From positions 1-12,249 of the forward strand of contig CAZZBP010000062.1 of assembly GCA_964652755.1 (NCBI GenBank): DNA of 12,249 bases. Reading direction: 5' to 3'. Under the pieces are notes generated by a model. It saw only the letters and a list, made by a program, of their open reading frames with translations. It was not told the DNA's origin and ran no database searches. Source of the DNA: UBA11795 sp964652755. Its GTDB lineage: Bacteria > Chloroflexota > Dehalococcoidia > Lucifugimonadales > UBA826. The translations under genes were made by a program, and so were the position numbers. Below, one piece after another: positions 6,775-12,249 of the stretch (within the stretch, counting starts at the first letter, position 1; the number at the start of each line of letters is the position of its first letter).

Positions 6775-6965
6775 GCCGCTTTACCCTTTTTCCCCCTAGG
6801 ACTACTTGAAGACTCTTCACCCTGCATGCCCGCCAATCCCATCGCCGGTTTCTCAACAAGGTCCTGGAGTAAACCGCATTGCAAACACTCCCTGAAATCT
6901 CCGTAAAGATCCCGCCTAATATGCATATCGCCAGTACACTTCGGACACGATTTGTAGAAAACCAT
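6771..6965 (-). CDS. Small zinc-ribbon protein
   Basis: A 64-residue protein with two CxxC pairs, CPKC at 7-10 and CLQC at 27-30, the layout of a zinc ribbon that binds one zinc ion. The middle (RRDLYGDFRE) resembles the short loop between the knuckles in small bacterial zinc ribbons. The tail is serine-rich then basic (SSSSPRGKKGK), suggesting a disordered, possibly nucleic-acid-contacting end. A GGAAGG site lies about nine bases before the ATG at 6965. It is convergent with the tiny gene on the plus strand. Its partner and function are unknown. Confidence 0.7.
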   Translation of the reverse strand: MVFYKSCPKCTGDMHIRRDLYGDFRECLQCGLLQDLVEKPAMGLAGMQGEESSSSPRGKKGKAA

Positions 6966-7437
6966 CTTATTTGACCTTCCTTAACCTTGCTCGGGGTTCA
7001 TTTCTGTCACCCTTACTCAGCTGCACAGAACCAAGAAGACACCATCATCATGATTTAATTCTCGGTAATAATTTAATTGTATTTGAATTACAGGAATAAA
7101 ATTTCTCTATTCAAACTTCATATTTCATGGCAAAAAATTTAATTGGGTTTCCTTTTCTAGTCACAGCTAGAATCAGTACAGTCGTCGGAGGCAACAAACC
7201 CCCTCGTATTCGACACAATTATACAACGTGTCTACAATATTGCAACCAACAATAATACAATAAAGAGTATTCTTTTAGTTGATGTTGCCAATTACTTCCA
7301 GTAATTTCAGCTTTCCGGCTATGGGAAAGATAGACCAAATTGAAATATCCCGGGGAAATTCTTTAACCCGACGAAAACGAAGGCCTGACCAAACTCTTTT
7401 AGATTAGTTAATAATCTCGAAATCAACCCGCTTACTC
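6966..7437. other. Intergenic stretch, AT-rich, no gene seen
   Basis: I see no supported gene, RNA gene or clear hairpin in this interval. It is AT-rich, with several TTTAATT-like words between 7054 and 7145, and must contain the promoter of the minus-strand zinc-ribbon gene at its left end, though I could not place one with confidence. Confidence 0.5.
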
Positions 7438-7785
7438 GTGATCTCCGCTCCATACGAATACATAGACGAAATTACTCCTCTCAAGGAGGGTGTCACTCTT
7501 TCCACTGTAGGCGATTTGCCCTTAGGTGAACCCTACGATTTCTTCCAGATCTTTGTTCGAAGCCGATTGGATGTGATGGAACTATCCCCAGCTGCCCCTG
7601 CAGTCCCATCAGATGACGAGAACCTATGGTTTAGCTATCCAAGGAGATCACCCAATCTGGAAACCGATATCGATAGTAACCGAGGTTGGGAGACTTTATC
7701 GAACGCAGGGTGGGCCGCCGTATCAGAGATAGCGATCGACGAAACCTGGTCCGCGATACCATTCGCTCTTGACCCTGTTACCTGA
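7438..7785 (+). CDS. Unrecognised 115-residue frame, possibly a gene remnant
   Basis: From a GTG at 7438 the frame encodes 115 residues ending at TGA. The composition is acidic and proline-rich, with no signal peptide, membrane segment or motif I recognise; the segment VGDLPLGEPYDFFQIFVRS looks like ordinary folded protein. There is no Shine-Dalgarno-like site before the GTG, and the frame is open only about ten codons further upstream to TAG at 7405-7407. It may be a genuine small gene or the surviving part of a larger decayed one. It lies 177 bases before the broken NIPSNAP gene on the same strand. Confidence 0.3.
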   Translation: MISAPYEYIDEITPLKEGVTLSTVGDLPLGEPYDFFQIFVRSRLDVMELSPAAPAVPSDDENLWFSYPRRSPNLETDIDSNRGWETLSNAGWAAVSEIAIDETWSAIPFALDPVT

Positions 7786-7962
7786 TCTCGCAGCTGGAAA
7801 CAGGAACAAAAACCTTCTTCACGGAGGCTAGCTCTTCACAACCGCGAGATCGCCTATCTTACGTCTATGTCCCCAGTTGGTAAGAATGTATGGGGTCCCT
7901 ATCCAGTAACAAAGTAAAATCCAGGCCATGAAGATTAGGAAAAATAGGACGGGAGGAGTGAC

Positions 7963-8291
7963 ATGATCTATGACATGCGTATTTACGATCTGAGACCAGG
8001 CTCCGTAGACGAGTATATGGCCGCAGTTAAAGATGTAGCTCTTCAGATACGCAAAGATTGCGGCGTAAAACTCGCTGGATGGTACTACACGGNNNNNNNN
8101 NNAACAGATCACTTAACAGGATCGTCCACATCTGGGCATATAGGAACTACCACCATTTTGCAGAGGCCCGAAAACAAGTTCGATCGGATCCGCGCTGATC
8201 TGGGGAGTATATGCCACGAGTTAGAGAACCTGCCGTAAAGTAACAAGATATGATTATGAATGGAGACGATTTCTTTCCAGGCCCTGTTTAA
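7963..8291 (+). pseudogene. NIPSNAP-family protein gene, broken
   Basis: The ATG at 7963 follows a strong GGGAGGAG site and opens with MIYDMRIYDLRPGSVDEYM, the usual NIPSNAP start. After an N gap (8093-8102) the family pattern resumes in another nominal frame with LNRIVHIWAYRNYHHFAEAR, then DPR, TGA (8196-8198), SGEYMPRVRE, then TAA (8241-8243), QDMIMNGDDFFPGPV, and TAA at 8289-8291. NIPSNAP proteins usually have Trp after the DP[RE], so the TGA probably replaces TGG; the TAA probably replaces a Gln or Glu codon. The frame change may only reflect a wrong gap length, but the two stops are real in this sequence. NIPSNAP domains are ferredoxin-like folds of roughly 100 residues whose biochemical role in bacteria is poorly known. 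Confidence 0.8.
8093..8102. other. Assembly gap (10 N)
   Basis: Ten Ns inside the NIPSNAP-family gene. The coding frame before and after differs if exactly ten bases are missing, so the true gap length is probably not ten. Confidence 0.95.
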
Positions 8292-8355
8292 TTCCATCCA
8301 TATATAGCCACGGAAAGATCTTCTTGAACTGTGCCTATTCCGTACCTACCGACTA

Positions 8356-8384
8356 TTGCCTTTCAGCAAGTAGTTTATTATAGT
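8356..8384 (+). promoter_or_regulatory. Promoter candidate for the ABC ATPase pair
   Basis: TTGCCT (8356-8361) is followed after 17 bases by TATAGT (8379-8384). The predicted start near 8391 leaves a leader of about 108 bases before the first ATPase. It would let the pair be expressed without the broken gene upstream. The rest of 8292-8498 shows no gene. Confidence 0.35.
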
Positions 8385-8498
8385 GGCGACCACCTAATGT
8401 GAGGCACGTTTCGAATAGGTCTGTTTGCCGTGTCCAAAGGCTCGTAGATGAAACTCTGTCGATCACAGAAATCGAACATCATATGAGGAGTTAGCAAA

Positions 8499-9515
8499 AT
8501 GGCTTCAGAGGAGAGAATCGGCGAAACGGTTTTGCAGGTAAATGACCTGCAAACGTACTTCGTAACCCGCTGGGGCGTAGTTAAGGCCGTTGACGGTGTT
8601 AGCTTTAATCTTCGAAAAGGAGAGACCTTAGGTATAGTTGGCGAGTCGGGCTCTGGGAAATCCGTGACGGCGCTTTCAATGATGCGACTGGTACCATCCC
8701 CTCCTGGGCACATTGTTGGTGGTGAGGTTATTCTCGAAGGCGAGAACATTCTCGAACTCGAGGAAAAAGAGATGGAAAAAGTTCGGGGCTCCCGAATAGC
8801 CATGGTCCTGCAGGACCCGATGACAGCACTCAACCCTGTCTTTGACATCGAAGATCAGGTTGGTGAGGCCCTTAAGATTCATGAAGGCCTAAAGGGCCAG
8901 GGACTCAAAGAAACTGTCGTTGATATGCTACGCAAGGTAAGGATTCCCGCGCCTGATGTAAGGATGAAAGACTATCCTCACCAGTTATCTGGCGGCATGC
9001 GCCAGCGAGTAGTGGGAGCGATAGGTATTTCTTGCAATCCTGGTGTACTTATTGCAGACGAACCGACCACATCACTCGACGCCACGATCCAAGCCCAATA
9101 TCTGAGACTGTTGAGAGAATTACAGGAATCTACAGGGGTTGGGATCATCTTCATTACGCATGATTTTGGCATAGTGGCCAAGATGTGCGACAGAGTCGCA
9201 GTAATGTATGCCGGCAAGATCGTCGAACAAGGCGACGTCAGGCAGATTTTCAACAACCCGCAACATCCCTACACTGAGGCTCTTATAAATTCTGTTCCGA
9301 AGATGGAGGAAAATGTTGAGAGACTTTACTCCATACCGGGAAACCCCCCGAACCTGTGGGAGCTAGAAACCGAATGTTCTTTCGCAGACAGATGCCCAAA
9401 AGTAATGGACAAATGCAGAGAAGCTTATCCTCCAACCTATGAAACCGCCGACGGACAGGCAGCCGCCTGCTGGCTATTGGAAGAAAATGTGACGACTGAA
9501 GTTGCAAATCAGTAA
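8499..9515 (+). CDS. oppD: Opp/Dpp-type peptide ABC transporter ATPase (OppD/DppD-like)
   Basis: The 338-residue protein is a complete ABC ATPase: Walker A GESGSGKS (48-55), Q-loop Gln105, signature LSGGMRQR (163-170), Walker B VLIADEP (183-189) with Glu188, and switch His221 in THDF. The C-terminal extension begins near HPYTEAL (256-262), the oligopeptide/dipeptide family hallmark, and has four cysteines at 293, 299, 306 and 324. Such cysteines bind a 4Fe-4S cluster in some related importers; here that is inference. The ATG has GGAG about eight bases upstream. It powers uptake with the OppF-like partner 18 bases downstream; the substrate could be peptides, nickel, sugars or other small molecules. 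No permease or binding-protein gene is present in the window. Confidence 0.92.
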   Translation: MASEERIGETVLQVNDLQTYFVTRWGVVKAVDGVSFNLRKGETLGIVGESGSGKSVTALSMMRLVPSPPGHIVGGEVILEGENILELEEKEMEKVRGSRIAMVLQDPMTALNPVFDIEDQVGEALKIHEGLKGQGLKETVVDMLRKVRIPAPDVRMKDYPHQLSGGMRQRVVGAIGISCNPGVLIADEPTTSLDATIQAQYLRLLRELQESTGVGIIFITHDFGIVAKMCDRVAVMYAGKIVEQGDVRQIFNNPQHPYTEALINSVPKMEENVERLYSIPGNPPNLWELETECSFADRCPKVMDKCREAYPPTYETADGQAAACWLLEENVTTEVANQ

Positions 9516-9533
9516 TAGAGGAGACCTGGAAGA

Positions 9534-10523
9534 ATGACAAGTGAAAACGGGGCTCTGCTGGAGCTACGAAACCTCAAGAAACACTTCGCCGTCGGGGGAG
9601 GCATGTTCAGTGGCTTAATGGGCACCAAAACATGGTTGAAAGCTGTTGACGGTATCAACCTTCAGATTGAGCCAGGTACTACTTATGGCCTTGTTGGAGA
9701 ATCCGGATGCGGCAAGTCCACAACCGCGAAGATGGTCCTCATGTTGGAAGAGCCCACCGCAGGTGACATCTTGTATGAGGGCGAAGACGCCCTCAATATG
9801 ACCAAGGATGGACGAAGGAACTATAAATCCAACGTTCAGGCCGTCTTCCAGGATCCTTGGGCTTCGCTCAACCCTCGCATGAGAGTTGCGGGCATCATCG
9901 GTGAACCCATGGAAATCAACACAACTTTTACCCGGGGAGAAATACGTACGAAGGTAGGAGACCTTCTAGACGAGGTAGGTCTAGATCCTGACCACGGCAC
10001 TCGTTACCCCCACGAATTTTCCGGCGGACAGCGACAGAGGATTGGTGTGGCCCGGTCACTCGCCCTTAATCCAAAACTTATTGTCCTTGACGAGCCAGTA
10101 TCAGCTCTTGACGTCTCCATTAGAGCTCAGATAATGAATCTGCTAATGGACCTCCAGAAAGAGCATGGTCTCACCTATCTTCTCATCGCCCATCATCTTG
10201 CCACAGTCAGATATATGTGCGACAAGATCGGAGTCATGTACCTAGGAAGGCTGGTGGAAGAAACTGCTACTGACGAGTTGTTTGACAACCCGTTGCATCC
10301 GTACACGAGGGCACTCATGTCAGCTGCCCTGCCATCTCATCCAGATGACGAACGAGAAGAAATCATACTGTCGGGAGAAGTCCCGTCACCTGTAAATCCT
10401 CCCTCGGGATGCCATTTCCATGAGAGGTGTCCTTCCATGATAGACGAATGTTCCACGGTCGAACCGATTAGATCCATTCCCATGGAGGACCACGGTGTAG
10501 TCTGTCACTTGTATAAAGACTAA
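9534..10523 (+). CDS. oppF: Opp/Dpp-type peptide ABC transporter ATPase (OppF/DppF-like)
   Basis: A 329-residue partner ATPase with Walker A GESGCGKS (55-62), Q-loop Gln106, signature FSGGQRQR (162-169), Walker B LIVLDEP (182-188) with Glu187, and switch His220. The residue after the switch His is His instead of the usual Asp (IAHHL), a mild oddity. The Opp/Dpp C-terminal region starts at HPYTRAL (255-261) and carries cysteines at 293, 299, 306 and 324, the same numbering as in its neighbour. A longer N-terminal insert (GGGMFSGLMG, 21-30) before TKTWLKAVDG is typical of OppF subunits. A GAGGAG site lies 11 bases before the ATG. A strong hairpin ends the pair 28 bases after the stop. Confidence 0.92.
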   Translation: MTSENGALLELRNLKKHFAVGGGMFSGLMGTKTWLKAVDGINLQIEPGTTYGLVGESGCGKSTTAKMVLMLEEPTAGDILYEGEDALNMTKDGRRNYKSNVQAVFQDPWASLNPRMRVAGIIGEPMEINTTFTRGEIRTKVGDLLDEVGLDPDHGTRYPHEFSGGQRQRIGVARSLALNPKLIVLDEPVSALDVSIRAQIMNLLMDLQKEHGLTYLLIAHHLATVRYMCDKIGVMYLGRLVEETATDELFDNPLHPYTRALMSAALPSHPDDEREEIILSGEVPSPVNPPSGCHFHERCPSMIDECSTVEPIRSIPMEDHGVVCHLYKD

Positions 10524-10551
10524 ATCACCACTCCACGCTACAGGCGCACCG

Positions 10552-10595
10552 ATAGAAAAGACCCTGTGCAGGAAATTGCACAGGGTCTTTTCTAT
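10552..10595 (+). terminator. Strong rho-independent terminator after oppF, 19-bp perfect stem
   Basis: Positions 10552-10570 pair without mismatch with 10577-10595 across a six-base GGAAAT loop. The core ACCCTGTGCA/TGCACAGGGT is flanked by an A-rich left arm and a T-rich right arm, so it can end transcription on either strand. It begins 28 bases after the oppF stop. Its right arm also encodes the first residues of the frame of the following pseudogene. Confidence 0.9.
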
Positions 10596-11414
10596 TTCTA
10601 TCTTTTGTATTACCCCAGCTTTACTGGCTATCTTAATTATTTCGTTCACAACCGCTTGCTCAGGAAAATTTGAAAAGAACGCCCAACATGCCAATACAAA
10701 GTTTGACACCTATGCTACCGCCAGGGAATGCATAGAGAGAGGGATTAATCGCGAGGCCTCTTCGCAATTGGAGATGGCTTTAGCTGGGTTCTCTTACGGG
10801 TAGGGCAGATCCATCAAATCCTCTTACTTGGAAATTAAGGGGTGCCGTTTACTACAGATAAGAGCATTATAGGAAAGCCGACTCAGACCTAACCGAGTCT
10901 ATTGAGTTGGACCCCTCCAGGGCAGGTTTGTATCTTTATAGTTGTAACGCATATGGCGAGATGGATATGTTCTCAAACGCAATAGCTGACTTTAACGGAG
11001 CTTGCGAGGCCGAGAACGGAGATTACTTCGAAAACCTGAAGCAAATCATAAAGCTATTTTAGAAGTCACCTTTCAGGAAGCACTAGCGCGCGCTACATCC
11101 GCCGCTGATGAGCGTCCAAATAACTTGATCGCACATATATACAAAGGAGTCACCTTGCACGCATCAGCCGATTCGATCAGGCAGTGGACGCCTTCAATAT
11201 CGCAGGCAGCATCGATCCGGGCAACCCCACCATCATGTTCCACAGGGGCCTTTCAAATCTAGCTTAATCTCGCCCATCAGACGCTGTCTCGGATTTCAGC
11301 TCAGCACTTTCACTAGACTCCTCATTAGGGACTGCGCTGAAATACAGGGCCATCGCATGCAACCAGCTAGGAATGACTATTGAAGCAGATGCAGACAGGA
11401 AAATGTCCAAATAG
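10576..11414 (+). pseudogene. Decayed TPR-repeat lipoprotein gene
   Basis: Read across frames, this is one broken gene. Part 1 (10576-10803) encodes a hydrophobic signal (ALLAILIISFTTAC) with a probable lipobox cysteine followed by Ser-Gly, then a helical ARECIERGINREASSQLEMAL. Part 2, shifted in frame (10802-11062), has RADPSNPLTWKLRGAVYYR, TAA (10859-10861), then DLTESIELDPSRAGLYLY and NAIADFNGA, classic tetratricopeptide repeats, ending at TAG. Part 3 is in the first frame again (about 11038-11168), with FQEALARATSAADERPNN and HIYKGV. Part 4 (11169-11414) has RFDQAVDAFNIAGSIDPGN, TAA (11265-11267), then SDAVSDFSSALSLD and a terminal TAG. At least three frame changes and two further stops make a functional product very unlikely. 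The start may also have been lost, since only a TTG inside the terminator is available. Confidence 0.8.
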
Positions 11415-11425
11415 CCAGGTAATAA

Positions 11426-12214
11426 TTATGATCGTGAGCCGGCAACCCAGACCATTTGGTCACTCTCTTCGGTGAACGGCCCTTCATCAAAGTCACCATA
11501 AAGAGAAAGCACTTCGAATCCACACAAGCGCAGGAGGTGATGCATCTCCCACCTGAAGGTATATCTGAACTCAAGATCATGAACGACTTTTTTTGTGACT
11601 AGTCCTGTACTGTCAAGGAATTCAGCCACTGCTTTAACATATCCTATTTGAGAATGATCTTCGTAATCCCGCTGAGAATATAAAACCACGGAAGAGTCGT
11701 CTCTGAGGTTTACGTCCCTGTAATGGTAGAGTGTCGCTGGATCTCCAAGCATTACACCAGGATCAGGGACCCTCATCTCAATAACTAAGCGTCCTCCAGG
11801 GGAAAGATTTCTTCGTATGTTGTGAAGAAATTTCTGTTGTTCAGAAGGATCAGTTATGGACATAAACCCATAGCACGGAACAATTGCCAGGCCATATTTT
11901 TCTCCCAAAGAAATATCAGGATTATCCAGAGTTGAAAGTGTGAATGTGACGTCACCAGGATTATCCAGTGCACTCACTTTAGCCCGCGCTAATTCAAGCT
12001 GCGGAGCGGATGGGTCGATTGCGTAAACATCCTTACCAAAGTCGGAAAGGATTTCCGTGATCCTACCTGTAGCACAGCCTAATTCTAAAATCGGCCCTCC
12101 TGAGCGGTTAGACTGCTCCAGATAAAAAGATACGTCATCCCTCCTTTCCAAGTAGAGGGTTTCACATACATCGGCCCACGATTCGCTTCCACTTTCATCA
12201 ACGAGGTGAATCAT
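11426..12214 (-). CDS. Class I SAM-dependent methyltransferase
   Basis: A 262-residue protein with the class I methyltransferase fold. Motif I, the SAM-binding loop, is ILELGCATGRI (42-52); the acidic end of strand 2 is VYAIDPS (63-69) with Asp67 likely to hold the ribose. LAIVPCYGFM corresponds to strand 4, and the N-terminal WADVCETLYLERRDDVSFY is a helix common in small-molecule methyltransferases. There is no membrane segment. The ATG at 12214 has no clear Shine-Dalgarno-like site; the upstream bases are AT-rich. The stop is 11 bases from the end of the convergent TPR pseudogene. The methyl acceptor cannot be told from sequence. Confidence 0.85.
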   Translation of the reverse strand: MIHLVDESGSESWADVCETLYLERRDDVSFYLEQSNRSGGPILELGCATGRITEILSDFGKDVYAIDPSAPQLELARAKVSALDNPGDVTFTLSTLDNPDISLGEKYGLAIVPCYGFMSITDPSEQQKFLHNIRRNLSPGGRLVIEMRVPDPGVMLGDPATLYHYRDVNLRDDSSVVLYSQRDYEDHSQIGYVKAVAEFLDSTGLVTKKVVHDLEFRYTFRWEMHHLLRLCGFEVLSLYGDFDEGPFTEESDQMVWVAGSRS

Positions 12215-12249
12215 TTTATTTTACTGAGTGTGAACAATTAATCTTTCAC

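Noticed and set aside
7828..7929. Minus-strand 33-residue hydrophobic frame (MAWILLCYWIG) as a small membrane protein next to the NIPSNAP gene.
   Set aside because: No ribosome-binding site or promoter is visible. The hydrophobic run with a basic tail is suggestive, but too short to support without homologues.
8196..8198. TGA read as Trp (altered genetic code), since TGA falls at an expected Trp and no well-supported gene here ends in TGA.
   Set aside because: The same gene and plsX are also broken by TAA and TAG, Trp is otherwise TGG, and only about a dozen stops are sampled, so gene damage or sequence error explains it more simply.

Overview
The window most resembles a draft genome fragment from an uncultivated, moderately AT-rich bacterium, probably of the marine Chloroflexota/SAR202 type. 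This is an inference from the gene mix (an Opp/Dpp ATPase pair, a NIPSNAP protein, a MaoC-type dehydratase pair, a FabL-type reductase) and not from any rRNA or single-copy marker. Two runs of ten Ns (444-453 and 8093-8102) look like placeholder assembly gaps. No tRNA, rRNA, CRISPR array or insertion sequence was recognised.

Layout. Positions 1-1140 hold no convincing gene; they contain one good promoter-like sequence, a ribosome-binding-like site and a short frame that runs into an N gap. Positions 1183-5152 form a plus-strand cluster: an unrecognised small gene (possibly leaderless), two adjacent hotdog-fold MaoC/Had-type dehydratase subunits, plsX carrying two in-frame stop codons, a FabG/PhaB-type ketoreductase and a clear FabL-type enoyl-ACP reductase. 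Together these supply the reduction, dehydration and second reduction of a type II fatty-acid elongation cycle, plus the PlsX step that passes acyl groups to phospholipid synthesis. No condensing enzyme, ACP or malonyl transferase is present. Positions 5171-6465 hold a minus-strand pair, an ErpA/IscA-type Fe-S carrier followed by a YgfZ-like protein, behind a good sigma70-type promoter. A tiny plus-strand gene with an A8 run and a convergent zinc-ribbon gene follow, then about 470 bases with no gene and an unrecognised 115-residue frame. At 7963-8291 lies a broken NIPSNAP-family gene. At 8499-10523 are two Opp/Dpp-type ABC ATPases without their permeases, ended by a perfect 19-bp hairpin. Directly after the hairpin, 10576-11414 is the wreck of a TPR-repeat lipoprotein gene, spread over three reading frames. 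A minus-strand SAM-dependent methyltransferase (11426-12214) closes the window.

The most striking feature is the density of damaged but still readable genes (plsX, NIPSNAP, TPR lipoprotein, perhaps the A8 gene) beside intact ones. Either this genome is losing genes, or the consensus sequence has residual errors. The data here cannot separate the two, and the plsX case matters most because that gene is usually needed for phospholipid synthesis. No clearly new defence or mobile system was found.
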